This document shows, piece by piece, positions 34,914 through 46,020 of a DNA stretch of 64,000 nucleotides. Made by a program: the position numbers and the translations under genes. Under the pieces are notes generated by a model. It was not told the DNA's origin. It was given only the letters and a program-made list of their open reading frames with translations, and made no database searches. The stretch's first letter is position 1, and every line of letters starts with the position of its first letter. Source of the DNA: Ursus arctos (Eukaryota > Chordata > Mammalia > Carnivora > Ursidae); NCBI RefSeq assembly GCF_023065955.2, contig NW_026622986.1:14595848-14659847 (forward strand), given 5' to 3'.

Positions 34914-35108
34914 GGGGCGCCTGGGTGGCGCAGTCCTTAAGCGTCTGCCTTCGGCTCAGGGCGTGATCCCAGCGTTCCGGGATCGAGCCCCACATCAGGC
35001 TCCTCCGCTGGGAGCCTGCTTCTTCCTCTCCCACTCCCCCTGCTTGTGTTCTCTCTCGCTGTCTGTCTCTGTCAAATAAATAAATAAAATCTTAAAAAAA
35101 AAAAAAAA
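34914..35108 (+). mobile_element. CAN-SINE, young ursid-style subfamily
   Basis: Nearly intact with the 'ggcgcag' head variant, a pure A17-18 tail and a perfect 19-bp target duplication ending TTAAGCCTGGCCAG (34895-34913 and 35109-35127). One of the most recent insertions here. Confidence 0.96.
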
Positions 35109-35127
35109 AAGAATTAAGCCTGGCCAG

Positions 35128-36290
35128 AAGAGTTGTTATTCTTGGATATCATTGATCCTTGCAAATACTATTCATGATATCAAGTGTTACATCGTGTTAC
35201 CTTAATGCTGCCCAAAGTACCAAAGTATAATTAGGCCACACAAAATGTTATCCAAATATGACAAGATAATAAATTTACTTTTAAAAATGATTTGCTTAAA
35301 ACTATAAGAAAACTCCAATTAGTTGGTGTCAACTTTTGTATTGCTAGTATAATTTCTATCAAGTCCTTCTTGGAAAATTCATTGATCAATTATATTTGAA
35401 ATCTCATCCTTTTCTTCTCTAGTTCCTTTCACTCCTAAGATCTTTAAATGAATGCAATAAATTCTAGAGTACTCTAGATTTGGAACCACTAACCACAGGT
35501 GGCCACTGAAAATGTTAAATGTGGCTGCTTTAAACTGAGATGTGCTGTAAGCGTAAAACACACTAGATTTCAAACATCTATTATGAAAAAATGAATAAAC
35601 ATCTCATAAATGTTGAAATGATATTTTTCCTATATTGGTTTAAAGAAAATGAATTACTAAAATTAAAAAAAATGTATTCATCATTTTAGGGTCTTCTTAG
35701 GATGTCCTATACAGGTCTATACAAGATGTTCTTGAGTGTAAGTTCCTGTCGTCATTCAAGCAAGTTCTGTTTTTTTCTTGTGATCCCATTTGGTTTTGCT
35801 TTTAAATTAATGGCCTTTCTAAGGAAAGATGTATCCAGAGTTTCTCTTCCATCTTCCACAGGGCCTGAGCTGGGCCCAGAGTTGTTGCTTTTTGGTTTCT
35901 GTTGAGCATCTACACCTGTCATTTGTTTTGAGACCCCTTGCCCCTGATCCGACTGACCCATGCACCCACACTGAGCCTCTGGTGGGTGAATTTGATTTTG
36001 CAGCAGCAAGAGGTAAAGTGAGATCCTTTACAGACTGGTTGGAGAGCCACCTGCATTTCGCTCATCTGAGAGGCTCGGTAGCACGAATTTCCATGTCCCA
36101 TCCTACGGCTTCCCCACATAACCTGCGGGGTAAGGGGCCGGCTTGAAGCTGCTTTAACCAGCTCCGCAGGCGAGTGTTGTGAACCCTGTAGCGTGATCAC
36201 ACCACAGTGATAGTACTTTTCAGTTGCTGGAAGTTTTAGTGACGGTGGTTGTGAAGCTACTTCCTGGGCTTGGTCTTTGATAACGTCAGT
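35128..36290. other. Upstream of the PRTFDC1 island, nothing recognised
   Basis: AT-rich until about 35700, then more balanced. A 149-codon minus-strand frame (35919-36368) has no recognised domain and overlaps a plus-strand frame. Confidence 0.4.
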
Positions 36291-37029
36291 GGAAGGCGGA
36301 CTTTCACCTTTGGGAAAAGAGGTGCGAGGCGGACCATAAAAATGGCCCCGAACAAGGACCTCGGGCAAGGACGAGCGAAAACGGTGACCTATAGCCCAGG
36401 AAACAGTATCCCCCAGTGTCGAGCGCGGTGCCCAGTCTCCGCGATCCCCCCAGCAGTCTTTCTTCCTCTGCGCTGACGTCTGGGGAAGTCTACCGCACGG
36501 TGCTGAGCGCGGCCACGTCTGAATGACTAATAATTTTCCAACCTAGAGCGACATTAACTGATTGATGACTATTTTCCCCTCAAACCAAGCAAAATCAGCA
36601 TTCCTCTCCCTGCCGTGTGCCAGAACTCAAACACGAACAAAATAGTCTTCTGGAGAGAGAGGCCGGAGTCCGAGAACTGTGTTCAGCTCGGGGGTTCAAC
36701 CCCAGATCAGGACTGCGAAGATGCGACGGGACAGCAGCGAGCAGGGCAATGAATATCTATGCAAGGAAAGCGGGTCCCTTGAGGCATGGACAAAGAACCG
36801 GCACCTTCGGTGGGGGGAAGGCTGGGATCAGGGGTTCAATTAACAAAAGATTCATAGAAGAGCAATTGCTTTAAACTGCAACCCTAAACCATTCAAGTCT
36901 GGCCATAGGGTCTCACAAAAGTGGTAAAGTCGATAATTCGTAAAAATTCCCCCCCCCCCCCCCCCCCGGGAATGCGGTGAAGGGAAGGCCCTATTTCAGA
37001 TTCCAGATGCCAAATGCGGGCTTGGGCTG
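36291..37029. other. Shore of the CpG island
   Basis: CpG frequency is raised at 36290-36500 and 36650-36760, with a CRE-like tgacgtct at about 36474. It may hold distal promoter elements. Confidence 0.4.
36949..36967. repeat. Uninterrupted poly-C tract (19 C)
   Basis: Nineteen consecutive C residues followed by GGG, just left of the CpG island. The opposite strand is a G19 run able to form G-quadruplex structures. Exact length may be an assembly estimate. Confidence 0.85.
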
Positions 37030-37063
37030 GGGGAAAAGCAATCGCACGGCTCTTTCAAAACTC

Positions 37064-37090
37064 CGGGCGGGGCGGGGCGACGATTTAAAA
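37064..37090 (+). promoter_or_regulatory. Overlapping GC boxes followed by a TATA-like stretch
   Basis: Overlapping GGGCGG units at 37064-37079 are followed within ten bases by atttaaaa. This could be an upstream or alternative core promoter at the left edge of the island. Start-site data would decide. Confidence 0.3.
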
Positions 37091-37592
37091 AACACATTCG
37101 GGAGAGTGTCGTCCACAGCCGTACTTCGAGAACATCCCGAACCGCAGACTCTTTCACGGATTTACTTGGGATAAAGAGCGCATAAAAATTAGCAGGAAGG
37201 ATTCAAAGACATTGTTCGCCTGAACGCCGGAGAGCACAGCCTTAGGGAGGCGGGGGCCATGGGAACACGTTCTCCTGCTGTAAAATTCCAGCCGCGGGCA
37301 GCTCCGTCCTCCCCAGTCCCAGCGGGGCGCAGGCTGCGGGGCTCCGGGGCTCGCAGACGGGCGGGCGGCGGCCGCGAGGGACGCGCCCCCGGCCTGCGCT
37401 CAGGTGGAGCGCGCGCGGCTCCGCAGCTGCGCCCCGCGCCGCCCGCGCTGAGCCCCAGGACCCGCCTCGCCGCCCTGCGCCCCGGGACCCGCCGGCGAGG
37501 GGGCCCGGGCAGGGGGGACGCCGCGGCCGAGCCGCTGGAGCCGCGCCAGGCGCTGGGTCCGCGGCGCGCGGTCCTTCCCCGCCGGCTAGCCC

Positions 37593-37602
37593 GGGGCGGG
37601 GC
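37593..37602 (+). promoter_or_regulatory. GC box (Sp1-type), proximal PRTFDC1 promoter
   Basis: GGGGCGGGGC lies about 100 bp upstream of the PRTFDC1 start codon, followed by a C/T-rich stretch that probably forms the leader. It is the best proximal promoter element visible, and no TATA box stands at a suitable distance. Confidence 0.5.
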
Positions 37603-37695
37603 GGCCCGGTCCCCAGCCCCATCCCCCTCCCAGCCCTTCGCCCTCCCAGATCCTTCCCGCGCCCTTCTTCCCTTCCCGCTTTCCCCGGGAGAAAC

Positions 37696-37743
37696 ATGGC
37701 CGGGAGCAGCGAGGAGGCGCCAGACTACGGGCGAGGCGTCGTG
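37696..37743 (+). CDS. PRTFDC1: PRTFDC1 exon 1 (start of coding sequence)
   Basis: This encodes the 16-residue N-terminus MAGSSEEAPDYGRGVV, then splices at GTG|gtaaat in phase 0. The start codon has an A at -3 and G at +4, a strong Kozak context. It sits in the CpG island behind a pyrimidine-rich leader. PRTFDC1 is the vertebrate paralogue of HPRT1, about 225 residues long. It keeps the phosphoribosyltransferase fold, but the human protein is reported to lack the catalytic aspartate and to have little activity. That position lies in a later exon outside this window, so it cannot be checked here. Confidence 0.95.
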
Positions 37744-37986
37744 GTAAATGCAAACTCCCGATTTCTGGGCTGAGTCGTGCGCTCCCCGCTCTCTCCCCTC
37801 CCCTCCCTTCTTGGCACCCTCCTTTTAGATTAAATGCCTGAAATGCATTCGCGTGAAATGCGGGCGGGCCACTGCTTTGTTCTCCCGTCCCGGAGCGGAT
37901 GGCTTCCATACTCCCCTGCCAGCCGCCCCTCCCCGCGCCCGACCTGACCCAACACTTCACAGCCCTTCACTCCGTGTTCTCGGTGT

Positions 37987-38010
37987 CCCCCCCCCCCCCC
38001 GCCCCCGCGC
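37987..38010. repeat. C-rich tract within the CpG island
   Basis: A run of 14 C followed by a further GC-rich run, in intron 1 shortly after exon 1. The other strand is G-quadruplex prone. Confidence 0.7.
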
Positions 38011-38110
38011 CCCTCTCTCGCCACCCAGGCCAGGAATCGGATACTCCAGCCCCGAGCCTGTGTGGTGCCGGGTCCCCACTCCTGCTAGCCATGAGCAGTC
38101 ACCGTGGGGA

Positions 38111-38865
38111 GCAGGACGGGTCTATGAAGACCCTGGCGCGCTACTCCTGGGGGGCCTCCCTCCCTTTGTGCTTCCTTCTGACCCCTCCAGCCCAGGCTTC
38201 CAGTTTTGTTTCCCAAAAGGATACTGCCCAAGATTCTCGAGGGCAGCTAGGAAATGAGCTCAAATGGACGTTGTTTGAGCTTTGAAACGTGGGCTGGGAC
38301 TCTGGGGTCTTTGCACAAGCTCGACATAGGCTAGCGCCTCTGGGGGGTTAGTTTCCTTGTGAGCAAAAGGGAGACGCAGCGTGGTTGACCCGGTGAGCGA
38401 ATTGGAGAGATTGTAAAATATCTGCCTAGTAGTGTGTCCGGATGGGAAGATATGCGATGATGGGTTCCCAGACCAGAGCCTCTTTATCCCTGGGAATCCC
38501 CCAAAGAGTCAACCAGAGGGTACCCATCGGTCAGTGTCCTGGAATCAAATCCCCTCTTGCCCTGTGGCCACTGGCCTCGGCTCCGGATTCCTGTCCAGAA
38601 TGGCTTCTATAGAAAGTGGAGGTTATTATTGCCTTAGGATTAACAGTGGTGAGGGTGGAGAGTGGGGCTAACTTGCTGCATTAACATTTCTTTTTTCAGA
38701 GATCTGTGGTGTTCAGATAACCTGTCTGTGGTTATGTGTGGATTGCTGGAGTATGGGGTTTGGGGAAGGAAACACCACACACTCAGACAGAACTAGTCAG
38801 GTCGAAATGTGTTGCTCAGTTCTTAATTTATCAGCAGGATCTTTCTATCTTCAAGGATGAGAAAT
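38111..38865. other. PRTFDC1 intron 1, nothing recognised
   Basis: Composition falls from GC-rich to average; no repeats I can name. Confidence 0.4.
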
Positions 38866-40275
38866 TCATTTATGTATTCATTGCACACTTGTTGACTGTC
38901 CTGCCAGGTGGCCCGGTGGTGTTCTAGGCTCTGCGGAGAGAGCAGGGAACCAGACAAAGCCCTGTCTTGATTGGGCTTACATTCTAGAGAAGGCAAGCAA
39001 ATAAAGAAGATAATTTCGCACAGTGACCTATGAAATGAAAAGAAAAGAGCGTAATGAGATATGGAGTGATTAGAGGGGGTGCTGGGGCCCAGAGCAGTAC
39101 TGCTTTTGCTAAGTGATTAGGATGGCCTCTTGGCAGCCATAAAGGGTGAGTAGGAGGTAGCCTTGTGAACACTTGGGAGAAGAGGTACAGGGCATACCGA
39201 TTGCAAAGAAATCCTTGTATCCTGAGAAGAAATCCTCATACCCAGTTTGTCCAGTTGCCATAGAGAGAGCAGTCAGGCCTGGGGTTGGGGAATGGGGAGG
39301 AATGAAAATATGAAAAGGGAAACAAGTTCACCTCTGGACAAATTGAGTCTGTAAGGCCTCCAGGTCAAGAGGCACTGCAGGCGATTTGAAATTCGTATTT
39401 GCAATTGAGGCGATTGATCGGATAGACTTGGAAAGCTTCAGAAAATAGAAAAATACATCTGATGCTTGGAGTGGATAGGAAGGTCCGGTGAAAATGGGAA
39501 AAAAATTATAAACTGCTGCTAAGGGTAGAAACCTGGAAATCCCCACATGTAAGAGGCAGAGTGCCCAGCAGAAGTCCAATAAAGAGCCCAAGAGTGAGTA
39601 GCAGAGTCGGAGAGGACAGACGGAGTGGTAGGTGTCTAGGGAACACAGTTTTGTTGGAGGGGTGAGAGGGGCCATTGAGAGCTCAGATGCTGCAGGAAGA
39701 GCAAGTAGGGCAAAGATGGAAAAGAGGCCATTGTATTTAACAATCGCAAAGCCATTAGCTGTGAGAATCATTTAAACAACCATCCCATCAGTAGAATGGC
39801 TACAATATAGCACTACTCTTTAATAATACATGCTCTTGGAAAGGAATTAGGTAAATTGATATGACTAATAAGATAGGCAGATTGTTAAAGTCTAAAAAAG
39901 CAGATGATGGAACAGTATAAATAGCTCAATCTATTAGTATCAAAAGAAGCTCTCTGGGAGGCAAGGTAATTTTGTGAGAAAGGCGGTAGGAGGCACTGAG
40001 AGGACCTCACGAGAGGTTGGAAACAATGTGTAATGGAGATGGCCCCTGCATTTATGCTGTTTTTTCCAGTAGAGCTTGGCGTGATTAGACGAACTCAAGT
40101 TGGATACGGGGAGGGAAGGCAAATTCAGAGCAAGTTCAACGTGTGGGGGGAGCCCATGCCATCTAGGGTAGAGAGGAAAGGCAAAACACAGAAAGGTACC
40201 TACCTATACAGGGGAAATGGAGAGCCCTCAAGGATGGTTGCAAAAAACCAAAGGGAAGGGTTAGTACCAGTGGAA
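38866..40275 (+). repeat. L2 LINE remnant (several pieces)
   Basis: 'ttcatttatgtattcattgc', 'cttgattgggcttacattct' and 'tggcctcttggcagccataa' mark L2. Later G/A-rich blocks (39540-39720, 39940-40030) look like more of its 3' region. Confidence 0.6.
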
Positions 40276-40282
40276 AAGGGGG

Positions 40283-40490
40283 GCAGGCAATGATAGCGTT
40301 TATTGAGCACTTACTATGTGGTTTCCCTGTATTATTCATTTACTCCTTGCAAATCCGTGAGGGAGGAATATAATCTCTGTTTTACAGGGGAGGAAACGAA
40401 GGTTCTGAGAGATTAAGAAAATCCCCAGGGTCACATAACTAACAAATGACAGAAGCAGGACTGAAGTCAGGTTTTACTCACGGTGCTACA
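40283..40490 (+). repeat. MIR SINE
   Basis: Nearly full-length: 'gcgtttattgagcacttact', 'ttacaggggaggaaacgaag' and 'cagggtcacataactaacaa'. Confidence 0.85.
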
Positions 40491-42023
40491 TAGAAAGCTG
40501 TGATTGCAGGGAAGTCCTTCCGAGGTGGGATTGTTCTGGAAGATTGGATGTGGCATAAAGGTGAAGTAGTTTGGGTTAAGGCAGGTGAAGGAATCACAAG
40601 ATGTAGTAGCTAGTAGGAGGATGAAGGCAGGTTTGGGGGCTTTTCCAGAAAAGAAAATTCTGAACTGGTAGAAACTGCAGATGAAGATGGCAGGGGGGCA
40701 TAGAGCCAGATGACATCAGCATAAAACGAGAAGCATGGTTTGTGCAAGAGAAGGGAATATTAAGAGATTTAAGATGGCTCTTGCCTACCAATGGCTTTCC
40801 GTTGAATCGGGGAGGTAGGACATTAGTAGATTATTAACAGAAAGCAGTAGCAAATGCTAATTGCCAAATAGGAGTTGTAGACCCTGAGGTCAGAAACTTT
40901 GCTCAGGATTGACGGGTCACTTGATTTGGAGCCAGTAAGGTCAGCAGCCCGTGATCGGTACATCTTCGTTCCTTCTCAGGGAGAGAAAGATCTCTACTCG
41001 TCTGGCCTTTTGGGATCTAGTTCTTACATATGTTTTGTTTCTACCAAAGCATTATCAAGAGAATCATAGCTAGAACCCACATAGTGGGTTTGGAAGGAAT
41101 AAGAAGAAGAAAAAAATGCAAAATAACTGTTGTATTTCTGTTATGGGTCCCCCCCCCCCAAAGAAGTGGGGCAGTATTGGAGATAAGTAATCAGATAATC
41201 CATCTAAAGTACAACTTTACCAGGTTGGGTGCGGAACCCGCCCCAGAAGAGGAAGTCCTGTGTGATACAAGGTGTCATTTGCTCCTGTGAGTCCCCTTTA
41301 TTCCTCTGGGAACAGAATCTGGAGCTTTTCTTTCAGGGAAGTGTTTGTACACATTGACTCAGCGAGTGATTTGAGGCACCCATCACAGCGCGCCTCCTTG
41401 CCTGGGCCAGTCCGTGTTCGATGTTCGTGTGTGGGAATTCTTGGAAGCAGAGCTGAGGGATGAGACTCCTTTCCTCCCTGACAGTCAAGGGGGAGATGTG
41501 AGCCTGAAAATTGGTAGCAACCATGGTCACTGCCTGCAGGAGAGAGTGGGGCTCAGCGTGTGGGGCTCCGAGGCAGAGAGGAGTAGGGATTTGCTTTTTG
41601 TATGTGTTTCCAAACTACTTTTCTCCCTGCGGGAAAAACCTGAAAAATGGTGCAAGAAAGAGGCTAAGCAAAAAATGATTTTTAATGGCTTAGAAAGAGG
41701 GTTTTCAGTACATCTTCAAATGAGAAAAAAAGAGGCGCCGAATGAGTTCTGGGGTTTGAATTTTGTATAAAATGGCTCAGTTCATGTGTTTGCCACTTCC
41801 CCAGCCTAGCCATGTTTTGTGTCTTTGAACAGAGGAAGCATTGTTCTGACCAAACTTAGCGCATATTCTCTGTGATACTGAAACTATTTAAAGATTTCTT
41901 GTTTTGATTTTTTAAAAAGCAGATGAATAACATAATTATCTACAGTTCATAGCAGCCTCCGTTCCTTTAGATTTAGGACTTATTTGCAATGCAATTTGCA
42001 TGCACCATTAAGAATTACAAGGA
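40491..42023. other. PRTFDC1 intron 1; L2-like G/A-rich DNA then unique sequence
   Basis: 40500-40870 is G/A-rich and may be more L2. 41000-42020 is unique, with a C11 run at 41149-41159. The 118-codon frame at 41414-41770 has no recognised similarity. Confidence 0.35.
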
Positions 42024-42042
42024 GTAAACCAGTAGTTTCTTT

Positions 42043-42678
42043 CTTTCTTTCTTTCTTTTTTTTTTAAAGCATATTCCTTTTTTTCTCCATGATAAGTGTA
42101 CTCTTTAATCCCATCACCTATTTCACCATTCCCTCCGCCCACCTCCTATCCGGTAACCCTCAGTTTGTCCTCTATAATTAAAGTCTGTTTCTTTATTTGT
42201 CTCTCTCTTTATTTTTCCTTTGCACATTTGTTTTATTTCTTAAATTCCACATATGAGTGAGATCATATGGGATTTGTCTTCCTCTGACTTATTTCACTTA
42301 GCATGATATTCTCTAACTCCATCCAGGTGGTTGCAAATGGCGAGATTCCATTCTTTTTTATGGCTGAATAATACTCCTCTGTGTGTGTGTGTGTGTATCT
42401 GTTCATCCATTGATAGATACTTGGGCTACTCCCCTCGTTGGGCTATTGTAGATAATACTGCAGTAAACATCAGGGTGTATGTATCCCTTTGAATTAGTGT
42501 CCTTATATTTTTTGGGTAAATACCCAGTAGTGTGATTCCTGGATCGAAGGGTGGTTCTATTTTTAATATTTTGAGGAATCTCCATCCTGTTCTGCACAGT
42601 GGCTGCCCCAGTTTGCAGTCCCACCAACAGTGCACGAGGGTTCCTTTTTCTCCACGTCCTCACCAACACCTGTGGTTT
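42043..42678 (-). mobile_element. 5'-truncated L1 insertion in PRTFDC1 intron 1
   Basis: Reads in reverse as an L1 3' end: (TTTC)n/T-rich tail at 42038-42066, then 'cttagcatgatattctctaa', 'ttgggtaaatacccagtagt' and 'tgcagtcccaccaacagtgc'. A 19-bp perfect target duplication, GTAAACCAGTAGTTTCTTT, brackets it (42024-42042 and 42679-42697). Little divergence, so a carnivoran-age insertion. It is antisense to PRTFDC1. Confidence 0.9.
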
Positions 42679-42929
42679 GTAAACCAGTAGTTTCTTTATC
42701 TCTAATTGTCTTTTATCTCAACAAGGAAAACTCACTCTTTCAGACTCACTGGGAAAGGCCAGTTTGAATTATAGAATAGTTTTAGAGAAATACATCTCTT
42801 CTATTTTTAAATGTATAACTTTAACTAGGGTAACAAGACATTGGCAGATAGATTTGAGGCCCTTCTGTAAATTAATTAAGACCTTTAATTTGCAAGTTAA
42901 CCCATGATGTTTCAACACACCTAGATGGC

Positions 42930-43165
42930 GAACTCTTACTGCGTAGGTACTGTAGCCTAGATAATGATGTAAGAGTTTTATTTCCGTTATATATCTTACT
43001 GAATCCTCACAGCAGGCGTGCGAGCAGGCGCTGACTCCATTTTATAGATGGACACACTGAGGCACAGAGAATCAAAGCCCAAGTCAAGTCCCACAGCTAT
43101 AAATTCCCCCACATGTGCTGGGCTTCTAAGTCTGAGCGCTTGACCTCCACTCCATGCCGCCTCTG
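42930..43165 (+). repeat. MIR SINE
   Basis: 'actgaatcctcacagcaggc', 'atggacacactgaggcacag' and 'gagcgcttgacctccactcc' fit full-length MIR. Confidence 0.8.
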
Positions 43166-43324
43166 ACTACAGGTTACCATGATGGCTCTTACCCATACGT
43201 TGGTTTTGTCATTTGCTTATCATTCTTTTCTTCTTTTTGACATCAGTTATTAGGCACTTACTACACACCAGGAAATGTCCCAGGAACTCTGAGTCAATTC
43301 TCTCTCTCTCATTCTTTTCGTTTG

Positions 43325-43707
43325 TTTGTTTTAAACAATAGACGTGTATTTCTCATAGTTCTGGAAGCTGCAAGTTCAAGATCAGTGTGCTGGCTGATTT
43401 CGTTCCTGGTGAGGACACTTTTGCTGGCTTGTCGATAGCTGCCTTATTCTTCCCATTGTGTCCTCACATGGCAGAGAGAGAGAGAGAGAGAGAAAGAGGG
43501 GGGAGCAAAGGGGGAGAGAAAAAAGAGAGAGAGTGTGCTAGAGAGAGCTTGATTTTTTTTTCTTATAAGAGCATTAATTCCATCATGACGGCTCCAGCCT
43601 CATGTCCTGATTATTTCCATAGGCCCCACCTCCTAATGTCATCACAAGGGGCAGTGAGGGCTTCAACATATGAATTTTAGGGGGGCACCATTCAGTCCAT
43701 AGTACTG
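43325..43707 (-). mobile_element. MaLR LTR (MLT1A-like), solitary
   Basis: In reverse it runs from 'ctcatagttctggaagctgc' through 'gtgtcctcacatggcagaga' to 'cttcaacatatgaattttag' and 'cattcagtccatag', the order of an MLT1A LTR of the non-autonomous ERVL-MaLR group. A (GA)n expansion at about 43470-43495 sits inside it. No internal retroviral region is present. Confidence 0.8.
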
Positions 43708-43734
43708 TAAAAGCAGCTTCTTTGCAGCAAGTCC

Positions 43735-43915
43735 TCAAATGGGGTTGTTCCTGCTTGCTTTGGAGACTGTCTGTTCTCTCTTAGTCCTCACACCAACCCA
43801 GACCACAGGTTTTATTGTGTCTTATTTAAAGGTGGGGGAAACCGAGTCTCAGGCAGGGTGAGTACTTCTCTAGCATCACAGCCGGGAAGGGTCAGAGCTA
43901 AGCTCTAGAACACAG
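43735..43915 (+). repeat. MIR SINE fragment
   Basis: 'ttagtcctcacaccaaccca' and 'gggggaaaccgagtctcagg' fit MIR. Confidence 0.65.
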
Positions 43916-44505
43916 AGAAGAATGTAGGCTCTGAGGTGCAGCCAGGGCCAGGGCGGGAGTAGTCAAGGATTTGCATAGTGGGAAGAATGGGCTCAGAAGA
44001 CCACTCATGAATGATGCCACCACCTGGAAGGGCTCCAGGAAGCGGCGTGGGTAGTTTGTGTGTGGTCTGGAAGGGGAGCCAGGAAATGCCGTGCACTTGA
44101 ATGATCTCCCTGGGGCCTCATGCCGGTTGGGGTTCTCGTCTGGCCTTTACCGTGGCCTGCCAGAGGATCTTCTGGAGGCTTCTCACGTACAGCTGGTGTT
44201 CAGGCTCTCACAGGGAACCACGGTGTTGATGGTTACAGCAGGCTCAGGGAGTTCTCAGGGCTGGAAAACAGAGTTGTTCTGTGCAAATTCAATAGTTGCA
44301 CCCAGCCAATTTGCTGATAGAGGCAGAGCAAATGTGATACTTTTCAAATATGCAGATGACACACCATTTGGCTAACAATCTGCCCCTGGTAGATAGGAAT
44401 TTCCGGAGCCTTGAGCAGTGGTGCTCCTTATGTGGGGAGACAAATCAAGACAAACCAGTTTGTGCTGGAGCTCAGGTAGTGCTGGGTAGTCTGTGGATGG
44501 AGACT
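43916..44505. other. PRTFDC1 intron 1, nothing recognised
   Basis: Balanced base composition with overlapping frames of about 105 and 65 codons on the + strand. No domain recognised. Confidence 0.4.
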
Positions 44506-46020
44506 GTCTCATTCATTAACACATCGGACATTTTTGAGCACTTACTGTATTACAGATCAGTGTTCTGAGTGCTGGGGTTTCAACAGTGACTCAGATATGG
44601 TCTCTGTCAGAAGGCACTGACATTCTAGTGGGAGGAGACAAGACAAAGCACACATGGGTCAAAGCCAGTAGGAGCACATGCCGAGAAGGAAAGTAAAGCT
44701 GGTGAAAGGGACATAGAGATGGGTTGGAAGGAAGGGGGTGCTGTTTTCTCTAGGTGATCAGGTAAGTCCTCTCTGTGGAGGTGATATTTAAGTGGGGGCT
44801 TGAAGGAAGTGAAGTGTAAGCCATGTAGAAATCTGGGGGAAGAGTATTGCAGGCAAGAGAAAGGGCAGGTGCAAAGCTCTTGAGGCAAGATCTTGTTCAA
44901 GATCAGCAAGAAGAACATGGCTAAACCAGAGTGCAGGAAGAAAAGGCCTGCAGATGAGTAAGAGAGGTAGCCCCCGTGGGCCATAGTGAGGACCCTGGGT
45001 GGTTCTCAGAGAGTAGTGGGAAGCCCACGAAAGAAGACGAGCTGAAGATGGCAGCACTCCAGCTGCCATGTTGGAATGGGGTGGGGATGCCACGGTGGAA
45101 GCAGGGAGGCAAGTCTGACAGCTATGGGAGTGGTACCCGGAGAAATGATGGTGGCACAGACTGGGAGGTAGCAGTTGGGATGTTGACAGGTGGTCCTGGT
45201 TAAATGTTGAAGGAATTAATGATAGGATTTGCCAGTGGGCTACATGAGGGAAAGAAAGAAAGAAGTCAACAACAACATTTTGATCTGAGCAAGTAGAAAA
45301 ATATGTTGTCCTTTGCTAAGATAGGAAAGGGATAAATTTGAAAGAAAATGCCCTGAGTTTGGTTTGGCTGGCGTTCCAGAACCCAGAACTGGGATGGGCA
45401 TGGGTGGGGGGTCTGGACCATAAGTTGCCCTTCTAAAACCTGAGCTAAGGTTTTGCGTCGTAGGTGAGGAGAAGTGTGGAAAGCTGGGGGATGTGCCAGA
45501 ATTAAATTAAGTCCAAATGGATTCTATAACAGATAAGAGCGAGTGAGCCAAAGGCTGGAAGAGGCAGGAGTCTTTTCAAGGAGCCTGAATGGGAGCCTTT
45601 GAAAAGACAGAGAGCTACGAGGGCCCCATCTATGAGGAGTTTGGGAGAAGATCAGAGAGTAGGAGCAGTGAGCAAGGCCTCCAGAAATAACTGAGGCCTG
45701 ACCTGAGCTTCTGAGGAGGGGGTTGAACTTGGGATACAGAGGGAGAGAGGGAAAGAGAAGGTGAGGATGCAGGTGCAAGAAAGACAAATGAACAGAACAC
45801 AGAGCTGGAAGGGTCACGACTGGACTGAAGACCAGTCTGAAGATAGGAAGGCGATGGTGTAGGGGATTGAGCTGGAAAATGAGGATAGCTCTGCATGATG
45901 AAAGCGTCAAGCTGAGTAGAGGAGTCTGATGGAAGTGTGCAGGAGCCATCAAAGAACAGGAACCAACAAGACAGCTATGGAATGAGTTGAGTGCTAACAC
46001 TTCCCTGGAGTATCCTTTCT
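44506..46020 (+). repeat. Long L2 LINE remnant
   Basis: 'gcactgacattctagtggga', 'gatatttaagtgggggcttg', 'agaaatctgggggaagagta' and 'gtgcaaagctcttgaggcaa' closely follow the L2 3' region. The 174-codon minus-strand frame at 45524-46048, the longest in the window, is antisense to it and not a gene. Confidence 0.75.

Larger units (their letters stand above)
37030..38110. promoter_or_regulatory. PRTFDC1: CpG island / PRTFDC1 promoter region
   Basis: Sequence is strongly GC-rich and dense in CpG from about 37030 to 38110, peaking at 37300-37780, against AT-rich DNA on both sides. It covers PRTFDC1 exon 1 and the start of intron 1. Long frames on both strands here (for example 37259-37747 + and 37242-37697 -) are products of low stop-codon frequency in GC-rich DNA. 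A CpG-island, largely TATA-less promoter with dispersed starts is the likely type. Boundaries were judged by eye. Confidence 0.85.

Noticed and set aside
35919..36368. 149-codon minus-strand frame upstream of the island
   Set aside because: No recognisable domain, overlaps a comparable + strand frame and has no sign of splicing or promoter context. A divergent noncoding transcript is possible but not shown.
37242..37697. 151-codon minus-strand frame across the CpG island
   Set aside because: Gly/Arg/Ala/Pro-rich translation produced by stop-poor GC-rich promoter DNA; it lies opposite PRTFDC1 exon 1.
43325..43707. Possible endogenous retrovirus
   Set aside because: Only a solitary MaLR LTR is present; no gag, pol or env remnants adjoin it.
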